A DNA stretch of 64,000 nt from Bradyrhizobium sp. RP6 (GTDB taxonomy: Bacteria > Pseudomonadota > Alphaproteobacteria > Rhizobiales > Xanthobacteraceae). The stretch lies in NCBI RefSeq assembly GCF_003837805.1, contig NZ_RQIT01000005.1, forward strand, positions 1-64,000, read 5' to 3'. This document shows, piece by piece, positions 1-8,540 of the stretch; position 1 is the stretch's first letter, and each line of letters opens with the position of its first letter. Position numbers and translations under genes: made by a program. A model generated the notes under the pieces. The model had not been told where the DNA came from. It did no database searches and worked only from the letters and a program-made list of their open reading frames with translations.

Positions 1-138
1 CGCCATGTTGGTCGATGCCCAGGTCTCGTCAATGAAGACGAGGCGATCCCGGTCGAGCTTGTCCTGACGCTCGCGCCAAGCCTCGCGCCCCTTCAAGACA
101 TCCGGACGGTCCTGCTCTGCGGCATGGGCAGTCTTTTT
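1..138 (-). CDS. IS630 transposase OrfB (DDE catalytic part), partial
   Basis: The -1 frame relative to OrfA is open from the slippery site to the window edge. It reads through REAWRERQDKLDRDRLVFIDE and continues TWASTNMA. FIDE(T/S)W is the first catalytic Asp block of IS630 DDE transposases, so this is the N-terminal end of the catalytic domain. There is no independent start codon with a ribosome site; expression as a frameshift fusion with OrfA is the simplest reading. The rest lies outside the window. Confidence 0.65.
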
Positions 139-479
139 TTGCGCGTGATCTTGTGACGCGCGAAGAAGCGGCGGATCGTGCCATAGCCGAAGGATAGGCC
201 TTGTTTGCTCAAGCTATGCCGCAATTCCTCGATGGTGATATCGGGTGAAGCCTCCAGCAGAGCCATGATCGTCGCCTGATGGGCATCAATGCGGTGAGAC
301 TTGCGATCGCCCCCTTGAGCCCTCGGCAGGGCATCGCCTTGCTTGCGCTCACGCGTTCGCCAGCGGCTTACGCTCGCCGGACTGACGCCAAATCGCTCGG
401 CAGCCTGCCGGCCTGAAACGCCCCCTTCAATACAGCCGAGAACGCGTTCACGAAGATCCATCGACAACGGTTTCGCCAT
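93..479 (-). CDS. IS630 transposase OrfA (helix-turn-helix part)
   Basis: DNA-binding N-terminal half of an IS630/Tc1-type transposase, 128 aa from the ATG at 479 (GGGAGG-like site upstream). Residues MDLRERV, then GRQAAERFGVSPASVSRWR form the helix-turn-helix typical of the family. A second winged-helix-like segment follows (about residues 60-110, ending GYGTIRRFFARHKITRKK). The reading frame then runs off into an unrelated short tail. At 133-140 the coding strand carries AAAAAAAG, which contains the classic -1 slippery heptamer A AAA AAG. The catalytic half continues in the -1 frame, so OrfA is probably also made as an OrfAB fusion by frameshifting. Confidence 0.75.
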   Translation of the reverse strand: MAKPLSMDLRERVLGCIEGGVSGRQAAERFGVSPASVSRWRTRERKQGDALPRAQGGDRKSHRIDAHQATIMALLEASPDITIEELRHSLSKQGLSFGYGTIRRFFARHKITRKKRLPMPQSRTVRMS

Positions 480-570
480 GCCCGCCGGCCTCCCAGTCCC
501 CGGCAGACAGTTTGAATCATTAAACCGCTGATTTGGGAATCCCAAACGATTGAGTCAGGTAGGCTACGCT

Positions 571-1317
571 CTAACTGTAGAATATGCCGCCGTCTACATT
601 GAGGGCCTGCCCCGTTACGAACGCGGAATCGTCCGATGCGAAGAACGCCACAGGACCGACGACGTCGTCCGGTTGCCCGAGCCGGTGAAGGTCCGTGACC
701 TTCTCGAAATAGGCAACTCGTTCGGGATCGCGGAGATTGTTCATCCCCATCTCGGTCACGATGATGCCTGGACACACGGCATTGACGGTGATGCCGTAAC
801 CTCCGAACTCCATGGACGAGACGCGCGTGAAGCCGACCACGGCCGATTTCGATGCAGCATAGTGGGACTGCCCCGGACCGCCCGTTCGGGCGGCGAGCGA
901 AGCGATGTTGACGATCCGCCCGTACTTGCGTTCCTTCATATGCGCCACCACGGCCTGGGTCATCTGGAAGACACCGCGCGTGTTGACGGCGAAGGTCTGA
1001 TCCCACGTGTCGGGCGTCAGCTCGTCGATCGTCGCCAACCTCAGTATCCCTGCGTTGTTGACGAGAACATCGATATGCCCAAGGCCACTCACCGCTCCGG
1101 CCACGGCCCGCCTGCAGTCGCCGATGTCGCTGACATCGCCCAGCACCGGGATGCAGCGGCCGCCCAGCTCCCTGACCTCGGCGACGGTCTCAAGGAGAAC
1201 CTTCTCCTGGGCAGCGATGTCGGTCAGCGCGAGATCGTAGCCGCGCTTGGCGAGGCCAATGGCTATCGCGCGGCCAATTCCGCGGCTCGCTCCCGTTACG
1301 ATCGCATGTCGGGCCAT
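571..1317 (-). CDS. SDR-family NAD(P)-dependent oxidoreductase (FabG-like)
   Basis: Short-chain dehydrogenase of 248 aa, last gene of the leftward catabolic operon. The cofactor loop TGASRGIG is at residues 8-15, NNAG at 87-90, and the catalytic set is Ser140, Tyr153 and Lys157 (YAASK). The C-terminal GQALNVDGG signature is present, so the enzyme looks complete and active. The ATG at 1317 is preferred over the in-frame codon 13 residues upstream because GGGGAGA lies just ahead of it. It probably oxidises or reduces a hydroxy/keto intermediate made by the operon; 3-oxoacyl-ACP reductase is only the nearest general family name. The product stays cytosolic. Confidence 0.85.
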   Translation of the reverse strand: MARHAIVTGASRGIGRAIAIGLAKRGYDLALTDIAAQEKVLLETVAEVRELGGRCIPVLGDVSDIGDCRRAVAGAVSGLGHIDVLVNNAGILRLATIDELTPDTWDQTFAVNTRGVFQMTQAVVAHMKERKYGRIVNIASLAARTGGPGQSHYAASKSAVVGFTRVSSMEFGGYGITVNAVCPGIIVTEMGMNNLRDPERVAYFEKVTDLHRLGQPDDVVGPVAFFASDDSAFVTGQALNVDGGIFYS

Positions 1318-1369
1318 GTTGCGTTCTCCCCTGTTGTTCGGATGAATGGTTTTCACTGGAGTGAAGAGA

Positions 1370-2332
1370 TTAGGCGCGAGCAGGCTTGCGGACCGGGAGG
1401 GTGTTCATGGCATTCACGGTGTCCTCGAACGATACGAGATTGGCGCCTGAACCCAGGCCCGTCGCGACGATCGCGGACGTCGCTGTCGCAAGCTTGGCGC
1501 AGTCGAGCAGATCCCAGTCGCGGACGAGACCCGCGATGAAGCCGCCGGTGTAGGAATCGCCGCATCCCGAGGTATCGCGAACCGCGACCTCGAAGGCCGG
1601 CACGGTGAACTGGCGTCCGTCGCGCGTCATCACGAACGAGCCGTCGGCGCCCATGGAGATAGCGCAGGCTCCCGCGCCCTTCTCGATGAAGAACCGCGCG
1701 CATGCGGCGGGATCGGCGGTCCCGACCATCGCATTGGTCTCGTCGATGCTCGGCATGAAGAAGTCGACATAGGGCATTAGCGGCTCGACCAGCGTCAGCG
1801 TTTCACTCCGGGCCTGGATCAGATCGAGCGTCGTCGTGCATCCGGCCGCCTTCGCGTCTCGCAGCAGCGCGACGGAAGGCGCGCCATCCATCGCCAGCAG
1901 GGAGCCGACTCCCCCGAGATGCAGGACCTTGCTCCGGCAAGCCGCCTTCTGCACCTCGGGCGAGATGCGCCAGCGGGCCGAGGCGCCTCTTGCATGCATG
2001 ACCGGACGTGAGCCGTCGGGCCGGATAGGCAGAATGGTTGCAGACGTCGGACTGTCGGCCATCCGCTCCATGAGCGAGGTGTCGATGCCCTCGCGCTCCA
2101 GCGCGTTCAGCATCCAGTCCGCCTTCTCGTCGGAGCCGACGGCGCCAACCGCGAGCGCTTTCAGACCGAGACGCGCGCAGGGCACAACCGTGCCGCCGGC
2201 GGTGCCGGCGACCGCGAGCCGAATTTCCTCGATCAGCAGGCGGCCGCCACCGGGCGGAATCTCGGTCACCGGGACGCCCAGAATGTCCAGAATGTAGGTG
2301 CCGCAAACGCTGACGTCGTGAGAGTAAGCCAT
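1370..2332 (-). CDS. PfkB-family carbohydrate kinase
   Basis: Ribokinase-fold (PfkB) kinase, 320 aa, full family length. The anion-hole/catalytic motif DTSGCGD is at residues 253-259, with Asp259 the expected base. An N-terminal Gly-rich stretch (GTAGG near 43-47) and the PSIDETN segment near 195-200 match sugar-kinase architecture. Cys replaces the usual Ala in the DTxGAGD motif. It sits between a class II aldolase and an SDR, and such kinase-plus-aldolase pairs commonly phosphorylate and then cleave sugars or sugar acids, which is inference here. Substrate unknown. The start ATG has only a weak ribosome site (GAGA). Confidence 0.85.
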   Translation of the reverse strand: MAYSHDVSVCGTYILDILGVPVTEIPPGGGRLLIEEIRLAVAGTAGGTVVPCARLGLKALAVGAVGSDEKADWMLNALEREGIDTSLMERMADSPTSATILPIRPDGSRPVMHARGASARWRISPEVQKAACRSKVLHLGGVGSLLAMDGAPSVALLRDAKAAGCTTTLDLIQARSETLTLVEPLMPYVDFFMPSIDETNAMVGTADPAACARFFIEKGAGACAISMGADGSFVMTRDGRQFTVPAFEVAVRDTSGCGDSYTGGFIAGLVRDWDLLDCAKLATATSAIVATGLGSGANLVSFEDTVNAMNTLPVRKPARA

Positions 2333-2367
2333 GAATTTCTCGCAGAGATTTTTGGATTTGATCTGAT

Positions 2368-3084
2368 CTAGCCGGACTGCGCGGGAGCCTTGGATGCGCC
2401 CTCGCGATCACGCAAGCCGTACTGCCCCCATCGCTTCAAAATGCTGTCGATTTCCTCGTCCGGCAGCAGCGGAGGAGAACCAAGCTGAAGACAGCCGTGA
2501 TACTGCTTGGCGAGCACCTCGACCTCCACCGCGAGCCACATGGCCTTGCGCAAATTGGGACCGACGGCGATCAGCCCGTGATGTGCGAGCAGGCAGGCAC
2601 GGCGATAGCGAAGCGCGTTCAGGGCCGCCTGCGACAGCTCCGCCGTGCCGTATTGCGCATAGGGCGCGCAAGGAATGTCGTTGCCGCCGGCAGCGGCGAT
2701 CATGTAGTGAATCGCGGGGATCGAGCGATTCATGATCGCGATGATCGTGCAGAAGATCGGATGAGCGTGAACGACGGCGCCAACCTCCTGCTTCGATCTC
2801 AGGATGTCGAGGTGAAAGCGCCATTCGGTCGAGGGAACGTTGCCGGCCGATGCGGTCCAAGAGCCGTCCCATTTCATGGCCACGATGTCTTCGGGCTTCA
2901 TGCGGTCGTAAGGAAGTCCGGACGGCGTCAGCAGGATGCCGTCGTCGGTTCGAACGCTGATGTTTCCGGACGTTCCCTGGTTGATGCCCTGCGCCGCCAT
3001 CTCGCGACACGCATCGATAATGGCTTGACGAAGTTCGAGCTCCGTATCGCAGTCGCTCATGCCCTGTTTCCGATTCGCGTTCAT
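2368..3084 (-). CDS. Class II aldolase/adducin-family protein
   Basis: Zinc-dependent class II aldolase-type protein (238 aa) of the FucA/AraD superfamily. Seen: GNIS loop (40-43), PSG phosphate-site segment (54-56), Glu87 in the STEWRFH block, His106 and His108 (VVHAHP) and His168 (LLAHHG), the usual metal and acid/base set. The start at 3084 overlaps the stop of the upstream gene (ATGA), indicating translational coupling; an alternative ATG is at 3060. With the adjacent PfkB kinase it could cleave a phosphorylated hydroxy-acid or sugar derivative, but members of this family also act as epimerases, decarboxylases or hydrolases, so the reaction is open. Confidence 0.85.
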   Translation of the reverse strand: MNANRKQGMSDCDTELELRQAIIDACREMAAQGINQGTSGNISVRTDDGILLTPSGLPYDRMKPEDIVAMKWDGSWTASAGNVPSTEWRFHLDILRSKQEVGAVVHAHPIFCTIIAIMNRSIPAIHYMIAAAGGNDIPCAPYAQYGTAELSQAALNALRYRRACLLAHHGLIAVGPNLRKAMWLAVEVEVLAKQYHGCLQLGSPPLLPDEEIDSILKRWGQYGLRDREGASKAPAQSG

Positions 3085-3845
3085 GCACTTGCTCCGAGCT
3101 GGACCTGGCGGTCGACCAACAGCCACGTGGCTCGCGCGGTCGCCAGCACCTCCCGCTCCGCATCGAGCAAGGCGCTTTCGGCAAAGAGCTTGCGGCCTTC
3201 CCGCCCGGTCGGCCACGCCACCACCACGCATCGATCTCCGGGACGCGGCCGGCGATCGATCCGAGCGGCCATGCGTCCGAGCAGGGCCGTCTCGTCACCG
3301 TTCAATCCGAGGTGACGGGCGCCCACGCTGCAATAGCCGGTCGGGCAATCGAGAGCGGCCCAGACGAATTCCGGCGCGACATAGCCATCCTCACCGGACA
3401 GGCTGCCATGAGGTACCCAGGAAGCCGCGAACACGACGGGCTTGCCCGGGACTGCCCCCGCCTGCAGCGGACCTGCAAAGATCCGGAGACCGTCGCCATG
3501 GCCACGTGCGGGGCCGCAGACGAAGCATCCCGGAAGGTTGTGTGTCTGCTCGTCGTAGGGTGTTCTGCCGACTGCCTCTTCGGCCGCCGCATAGCTCACC
3601 CGGGGAATGCCCGACACATCAATGCCTGCTGCACGCGCCGTCGCGAGCAGCCCGCCGTTTTCGAGCAAGTCAATCCCGCCGTCGGCCTTCGTCAGCACGT
3701 CGAGCGGCTGCTCCAGTGGCGGCGGGGCGCGCAACGTCACTTCGGCGTCGCCGACGATGTGCCTTGCGAGACATCCGCAAACGTAGCCTCCGTTGCCGGA
3801 GTTGGGCGGGCCCCGGAAGCGTCTGTCGATGACCAGAGATACCAT
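3081..3845 (-). CDS. Hotdog-fold thioesterase-like protein
   Basis: A 254-aa cytosolic protein opening with DRRFRGPPNSGNGGYVCG, a segment resembling the substrate-binding helix region of hotdog-fold acyl-CoA thioesterases. A second conserved-looking block is PGCFVCGPARGHGDGLRIF near residues 105-123. No catalytic residue can be assigned with certainty. Encoded inside an operon with a two-subunit CoA-transferase, it could hydrolyse or bind an acyl-CoA intermediate. It overlaps the downstream aldolase gene by 4 nt and follows the AhpD-like gene after 21 nt. The family assignment rests on sequence feel rather than an unmistakable signature. Confidence 0.6.
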   Translation of the reverse strand: MVSLVIDRRFRGPPNSGNGGYVCGCLARHIVGDAEVTLRAPPPLEQPLDVLTKADGGIDLLENGGLLATARAAGIDVSGIPRVSYAAAEEAVGRTPYDEQTHNLPGCFVCGPARGHGDGLRIFAGPLQAGAVPGKPVVFAASWVPHGSLSGEDGYVAPEFVWAALDCPTGYCSVGARHLGLNGDETALLGRMAARIDRRPRPGDRCVVVAWPTGREGRKLFAESALLDAEREVLATARATWLLVDRQVQLGASA

Positions 3846-3866
3846 TGCAGTTCTCGTCCGCGGCGC

Positions 3867-4436
3867 TCAGCGTCCAATCGCGAAGAACTCGTCGTTCGGA
3901 CGCATGCTGGTGACGTTGGCGAGGCGGTTCGACATGCCGAAGAATGCAGCGATGGCGGCAATGTCCCAGACGTCCTCCTCGGTGAATCCGTGTCCCTTGA
4001 GATCGACGATGTCGGAGTCGTCCACCTCATAGGCGCGCGCCGAGACCTTCATCGCGAAATCAAGCATCGCCCTCTGCCGTGCCGTGATATCGGCCTTACG
4101 GTAGTTGACGGCGATCTGGTCTGCGATCAGCGGATTCTTCGCGCGCACGCGCAGGATGGCGCCGTGTGCGACGACGCAATACTGGCATTGATTGGCGCTG
4201 CTGGTCGCGACAACGATCATCTCGCGCTCGGCCTTGGTGATCGGTCCGGGCTTGTCCATCAGAGCGTCGTGATAGGCGAAGAACGCCCGGAACTCGTCAG
4301 GACGATGCGCGAGTGTCAGGAAGACGTTGGGGACGAAGCCGGACTTCTCCTGAACCGCCTCGATCCGCGAGCGGATATCCGTAGGGAGCGTTGCGATGTC
4401 GGGGACGGGAAAGCGGCTGATGGCGGGCGCAGACAT
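3867..4436 (-). CDS. Peroxidase-related protein, AhpD/carboxymuconolactone decarboxylase-like
   Basis: A 189-aa all-helical AhpD-like protein. The redox motif CQYC (84-87) followed by VVAH (His91) is the catalytic centre of the 'uncharacterized peroxidase-related enzyme' group within the CMD family. Members reduce peroxides with a thiol partner or are of unknown role. AGGAG precedes the ATG with good spacing. It lies 14 nt upstream of nothing else than the end of the molybdoenzyme gene at 4451, so it is co-transcribed with it. It may protect the molybdenum or CoA chemistry of the pathway from peroxide or take part in it directly; the sequence does not say which. Confidence 0.8.
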   Translation of the reverse strand: MSAPAISRFPVPDIATLPTDIRSRIEAVQEKSGFVPNVFLTLAHRPDEFRAFFAYHDALMDKPGPITKAEREMIVVATSSANQCQYCVVAHGAILRVRAKNPLIADQIAVNYRKADITARQRAMLDFAMKVSARAYEVDDSDIVDLKGHGFTEEDVWDIAAIAAFFGMSNRLANVTSMRPNDEFFAIGR

Positions 4437-4450
4437 GTTCCAAGCTCCTG

Positions 4451-6763
4451 TTAGACTGCCGCGAGCGCGACGAGCGTTTCCTGATAGGCCTCGAACGCAT
4501 CGCGCCGATCGGCGGCGTACGGCTCGACTCGCACGAGGCTGGTATGGGCCGAACAGCCCTGGCCGAATTGGGACGTGCCGATATCGAGCGTGAGCACGTT
4601 CGGATTGCCGGCGATTTCCAGGCCGCTATTACCTGTCGGCGTGAACCAGGCACCAGTCGGAAGCACCAGTACGCCCTGACGGACCCTCTCGGTGATCTCT
4701 GCCGTCGCAAGGCACTCCCCGCGACCGTTCCAGATGCGGATCGTTCGGCCGTCAGCGATGCCGAGAGCCGCCGCGTCGTCAGGATGAAGGCGAGCCTGTT
4801 CGCGGCCATTGCGCTTCATCGCCCGGCTCGATGCGCCGGTTTCGAGCTGACTGTGAAGACGGCCGGCCGGCTGGTGCGAGATGAGGTGCATCTGGCCGGC
4901 GTCGGCGGCGTTGCCGAGCCATTCGGCCGGCTCGATCCACGCGGGATGCGGTCGGCAGTCGGCATAGTCCAGCCTGGCCAGAGTCTCGCTGCCAAGCACG
5001 ATCTTTCCGCTTTCGGTCCTGAGCGCATGCGCCTCCGGCTCGTTGCGGAAGTCGGCCAGGAAGGTATGCTCTGCCTTGACCGGGCAGCGGGCATAGCCGG
5101 CTTCCCAGAACGCATCGAAATCCGGCATCGCGAAGCCGAAGCGCTGCGAGGCGTCGCTGCGGCAGGCTTCGTAGAGATGCCTGACCCAGCCCATTTCGTC
5201 CCGGCCCTCGTTGAACCGATCGGCCACCCCGAGCTTGCGTGCGATCGCGTCGAAAATGGCGAAGTCGGAGCGGGATTCGCCCAGCGGCTCGATGGCCTTC
5301 TTCATCGCCAGGATGAAGTCGGAGCGCCTGTTGCCGGCGAGATCGTTGCGCTCGATCGACGTGGTGGCCGGCAACACGATGTCGGCGCGCTGGGCCGTCG
5401 CGGTGAACATCGGATCCTGCACGATGATCGTCTCGGGCCTCGTCCAGGCTTCCGACAGGCGATTGAGGTCCTGATGATGGTGGTAGGGATTGCCGCCCGC
5501 CCAATACACCAGCCTCGTATCCGGATAGGTGCGGATCTCGCCTTCGTAACTGAACGGCCTGCCGGGATTGAGCAGCATGTCGCTGATCCGCGCCACCGGA
5601 ATGAAGCTGTCGATGGGCCTCGTCAGCTGTGAAATGGCAGGAGACTTGCCGAGGTTGATCGGAGCCCCGACGCCGCCAAGGGACGCGTAGCCGTAGCCGA
5701 CGCCGCCGCCCGGCAATCCGATCTGGCCGACCACCGATGCAAGTCCGAGCGCCGCCCAGAACGGCTGTTCGCCATGATGGGCACGCTGCAGGCTCCAGCT
5801 CACAGTCAGCATGCTGCGCGTGTCGACCAGTCGGCTTGCAAGCGCCACGATCTTGTCCGCATCGAGGCCGCAGATGTTCGCGGCCCACACAGCGTCCTTG
5901 CGCACGCCGTCCGTTTTGCCTTCCAGATAGCCAAGCAAGCGATCCGCGCCGCTGGTACAGCGCGCGAGGAAATCCGTATCGTGCCGGCCCGCCTTCACGA
6001 TCTCGCCGGCAAGGCCGAGCATCAGTGCCGTGTCTGTGTTCGGCCGGATCGGCCACCATTCGGCGTTGACCCAGTCGGGCAAATCGTCCTTCAGCGGCGA
6101 GACGTGGATGATCTTGACGCTGCGTTCGACGATCTGCTTGAGATAGGTCTCGAGCCGATGGCTGCCGATGCCTCCGGCCTCGTTTTGCGCGGTTCGCGGC
6201 GACAGAGCGCCGAACACCACCAGCGTCTCGGTGTGCTGCGCGATGGTGTCGAGCGTATTGGCGCGGCCACCGCATGCATCGTCGTTGCCGAGCGTGTGCC
6301 GCAAGATCACGGGACCTGCCGCGATGGAATAGGTGTCGACGTGCCTGGTGAAGCCGCCAACCAGGTTGAGCATGCGCTTCAGAAGCGATGAGGCATGGTG
6401 CAGGCGGCCCGAGTTGGTCCAGCCATAGGAGCCCGCGAAGATCGACGCGTTGCCGAACGTGCCCGCCACACGGCGCACTTCGTCCGCAACCAGCGTCGTC
6501 GCCTCGTCCCAGCTGACCGGCACGAATTTCTCGCGGCCACGTCCGCGGCGATCGCTCCTCTCGCGCTTGTCGAGCCAGCCCGAGCGAACCATCGGCCGCA
6601 GCACGCGCCGCTCGGGATTGGCCCATTCGGCAATGGAATGGATGATCGGGGAAGGCGCCGGATCGTGCTCGAACGGCTCGACGCCGACGATGCGATCGTC
6701 CTCGACGAGGATGGTGTAGGCACCCCAATGGCTGCAATGCGGGACCCGCTTGATCCTGCTCAT
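4451..6763 (-). CDS. Cytosolic molybdopterin oxidoreductase, BisC/TorZ-like
   Basis: Large (770 aa) bis-MGD molybdoenzyme of the DMSO-reductase superfamily, closest in style to biotin/methionine sulfoxide reductases: PHCSHWGAY at the N-terminus, no Fe-S cysteine motif and no Tat signal, so cytosolic and probably fed by soluble electron donors. The SYGW segment (112-115) is followed by TNSGRLHH; in BisC/TorA/DMSO-reductase proteins a Ser two residues after the Trp ligates Mo, whereas here that position is Asn117 with Ser118 next. C-terminal molydopterin-dinucleotide-binding domain with ISHQPAGRLHSQ. Starts by ATGA overlap with the CoA-transferase B gene. The substrate (S-oxide, N-oxide or a hydroxylation) cannot be read from sequence. 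Confidence 0.85.
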   Translation of the reverse strand: MSRIKRVPHCSHWGAYTILVEDDRIVGVEPFEHDPAPSPIIHSIAEWANPERRVLRPMVRSGWLDKRERSDRRGRGREKFVPVSWDEATTLVADEVRRVAGTFGNASIFAGSYGWTNSGRLHHASSLLKRMLNLVGGFTRHVDTYSIAAGPVILRHTLGNDDACGGRANTLDTIAQHTETLVVFGALSPRTAQNEAGGIGSHRLETYLKQIVERSVKIIHVSPLKDDLPDWVNAEWWPIRPNTDTALMLGLAGEIVKAGRHDTDFLARCTSGADRLLGYLEGKTDGVRKDAVWAANICGLDADKIVALASRLVDTRSMLTVSWSLQRAHHGEQPFWAALGLASVVGQIGLPGGGVGYGYASLGGVGAPINLGKSPAISQLTRPIDSFIPVARISDMLLNPGRPFSYEGEIRTYPDTRLVYWAGGNPYHHHQDLNRLSEAWTRPETIIVQDPMFTATAQRADIVLPATTSIERNDLAGNRRSDFILAMKKAIEPLGESRSDFAIFDAIARKLGVADRFNEGRDEMGWVRHLYEACRSDASQRFGFAMPDFDAFWEAGYARCPVKAEHTFLADFRNEPEAHALRTESGKIVLGSETLARLDYADCRPHPAWIEPAEWLGNAADAGQMHLISHQPAGRLHSQLETGASSRAMKRNGREQARLHPDDAAALGIADGRTIRIWNGRGECLATAEITERVRQGVLVLPTGAWFTPTGNSGLEIAGNPNVLTLDIGTSQFGQGCSAHTSLVRVEPYAADRRDAFEAYQETLVALAAV

Positions 6764-7518
6764 GCGTCGACCGTCCCAAGATCGCGCCGCATTTGCGCGG
6801 CGAATTCGGGATAGGTCTCGGCGAGCTCGTCGAACACGCGACCGCGGAGCAGGTCGAGCGTCGCTCGATCCGGCAGCGCGGTCTGCTGCGGCGCGGCGTC
6901 ATGCTCGAACCGAAAGCCGGTCGCTTGCTTGATCTCCGCAAGATCGTGCCCTGGGTGAACACTTTCCAGCTCGAACCCCGGCCGCGTCTTGTCGAATCGA
7001 AAGAGTCCCTTGCCGGTCAAGAGAGCAACGGGGCCGCCGCTCCGGAAGACTCCCTCAGGACTGACGCCCGGGGCACTGATGAAGTCCACCTTCTCGACGA
7101 AGACGCGCGGCGTATGCTCTTCGCGGAAGAGGATGACCCGCGGCACGACAAAGTAGAGATAGGCCGACCCGAACGAGCCGGGCCAGCGCACACTCGAACG
7201 CGGATAGTCGCCGGCGCCGACGAGGTTCACGTTGCCGAAGCCGTCGATCTGGCCGCCGCCGAGGAAGAACGCATCGATTCGGCCCTGACCCGCGCAATCG
7301 AACAGCTCGGCCGAACCGTTGGTGAAGAAATTATGCTCGACAGAGCCGAGAATGGAGATGCGAGGACCGACGGCGCCGCCCGCTTCCTTCATTGCACGCA
7401 GCAGCATCGCGCCGGCCGCAGGAATGGGAGATGACGCTCCGACCGCGACATGCCTGACACCGTCGAGCAGCCGCGCGATCGTGCAGATCAGCACTTCGCG
7501 AGGGAGAACTTCGGCCAT
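6760..7518 (-). CDS. CoA-transferase subunit B (GctB-like)
   Basis: Second subunit of a family I CoA-transferase resembling glutaconate/3-oxoadipate CoA-transferase B, 252 aa from the ATG at 7518. That start overlaps the subunit A stop as TGATG. Longer in-frame starts exist but lie inside the subunit A gene. Seen: the GASSPIP loop near the N-terminus and GGGQIDGFGNVN in the middle, characteristic of the subunit. It would form a hetero-oligomer with the product of the preceding gene and move CoA from a donor acyl-CoA onto the pathway's carboxylic acid. The donor and acceptor are unknown. Confidence 0.85.
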   Translation of the reverse strand: MAEVLPREVLICTIARLLDGVRHVAVGASSPIPAAGAMLLRAMKEAGGAVGPRISILGSVEHNFFTNGSAELFDCAGQGRIDAFFLGGGQIDGFGNVNLVGAGDYPRSSVRWPGSFGSAYLYFVVPRVILFREEHTPRVFVEKVDFISAPGVSPEGVFRSGGPVALLTGKGLFRFDKTRPGFELESVHPGHDLAEIKQATGFRFEHDAAPQQTALPDRATLDLLRGRVFDELAETYPEFAAQMRRDLGTVDA

Positions 7519-8327
7519 CACGCGGGCTCCATCTGCGCCTGCGCCATATAGGCAGAGAAGCCGTCGGTCGTTCGCGCCGCCTTCGCATAGCGTGCGATCT
7601 CCGCGCTGTCGGCCGGATACTCGCCCCACAGACCGTAGGGCCATGCGCCCTTCGGTGCGCGCGCGACTGCCGTGACGTAGAGTGCCGGCAGCACGCCGGC
7701 AGCGCTCATCTCGTCGGCGAGCAGACTTTCCTCGACGATGCGCTCCACCGTGACCAGAACGGTGCGCGAAGCGTAGGCCATGGCGGCAAGCTCGCGGCGC
7801 CGTCCGATCCAGACATTGCCGAAGCGATCAGCTATGGGCACGTGGAAGATCGTGACGTCGGGCTTGATGGCTGGGATCAGGACGATCGGATCGCCCCCGT
7901 CAGCCAGCGGATTGTCAATCACGCGCCAATCGTCGCGATGGCGGAGCAGATCCGTTCCGATCAGCCCCCGGAGCGGCATGAAAGGACTGCCCTTCTGCGC
8001 CGCCATCAGGCCCGCATGGATGGCGGGGCACGTCGCGTCCTTCAGTCGAACCGCGCCATCCTTGACGGCCGCATTGAACCGGGGCGCTCCACCCGCTTCG
8101 CCGAGCGAGACGGCGCTGGTCTCCACCGTCCGGACCAGACCTGCTCCGACAAGCTGGTCGACCTGCAATCCGCCGGTCGGCACGCAGACGAGGTCGAGAT
8201 CGCCCGCGCCATGCTCGATGATCGGCCGCGTCATGGCCATGGAGACGCCGGCGTAATCGACCGGCAGCGCCACGCGCATGCCCGGCTCGATATGCTTCGC
8301 CATTGCGCGAGGCTCGCTCAACACCAT
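7518..8327 (-). CDS. CoA-transferase subunit A (GctA-like)
   Basis: First gene of the leftward operon, about 270 aa. Motifs typical of CoA-transferase A subunits: DLDLVCVPTGG, LGEAGGAPRF and PDVTIFHVPIADRFGNVWIG. The start is ambiguous. ATGs are at 8342, 8330 and 8327 and a GTG at 8324; GGGGAGG occupies 8331-8337, so 8327 or 8324 have usable spacing, while 8342 abuts the palindromic operator and has no ribosome site. Together with the downstream subunit B it should activate an organic acid to its CoA ester. Transcription probably starts within the operator-bearing region shared with the ABC transporter and is controlled by the IclR protein encoded at 12756. Confidence 0.8.
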   Translation of the reverse strand: MVLSEPRAMAKHIEPGMRVALPVDYAGVSMAMTRPIIEHGAGDLDLVCVPTGGLQVDQLVGAGLVRTVETSAVSLGEAGGAPRFNAAVKDGAVRLKDATCPAIHAGLMAAQKGSPFMPLRGLIGTDLLRHRDDWRVIDNPLADGGDPIVLIPAIKPDVTIFHVPIADRFGNVWIGRRRELAAMAYASRTVLVTVERIVEESLLADEMSAAGVLPALYVTAVARAPKGAWPYGLWGEYPADSAEIARYAKAARTTDGFSAYMAQAQMEPA

Positions 8328-8342
8328 CATCCTCCCCAACAT

Positions 8343-8361
8343 TGTTCTATATTGTAGAACA
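8343..8361. promoter_or_regulatory. Palindromic operator 1 (putative IclR site)
   Basis: TGTTCTATATTGTAGAACA: arms GTTCTA and TAGAAC are perfect inverted repeats around a 5-nt core. It lies directly upstream of the CoA-transferase gene. The same 17-bp core, in opposite orientation, recurs at 8541-8557 in front of the divergent transporter. IclR-family proteins often bind such sites, and an iclR gene ends this locus. Confidence 0.7.
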
Positions 8362-8540
8362 GTATTCCAAATAAATGTTAGACGGATCTGAACGCGACTG
8401 TCAATCTGGGTTTACCGGGGAGGCCTTTGTTTGCAGGGCATCTCGCCTGCACAGACGATCGCGGCGGCGCGCCTCTGCGCCGCGACTGAACGGCGCGACT
8501 TGACAAGCGCGCGCGGCGCGCCAACAATAATTGGAATATC
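8362..8540. other. Divergent promoter region between operators
   Basis: The 179 bp between the two palindromes contain no credible reading frame. They must hold the leftward and rightward promoters; no convincing -35/-10 pair could be assigned by eye. Confidence 0.4.

Larger units (their letters stand above)
1..546 (-). mobile_element. IS630-family insertion sequence, cut by the window edge
   Basis: The 5' part of an IS630-type element reads leftward out of the window: orfA, then orfB in the -1 frame. Upstream of orfA an interrupted palindrome (TTTGGGA at 532-538, TCCCAAA at 540-546) probably marks the end of the element, but the other end is outside the window, so the terminal repeat and target duplication cannot be confirmed. 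The neighbouring SDR gene ends at 571 and is intact, so the element sits just behind it. Confidence 0.7.

Noticed and set aside
4779..6962. A 727-aa leftward frame overlapping the molybdoenzyme gene
   Set aside because: Arg/Gln-rich out-of-frame translation; the other frame carries the full molybdoenzyme.
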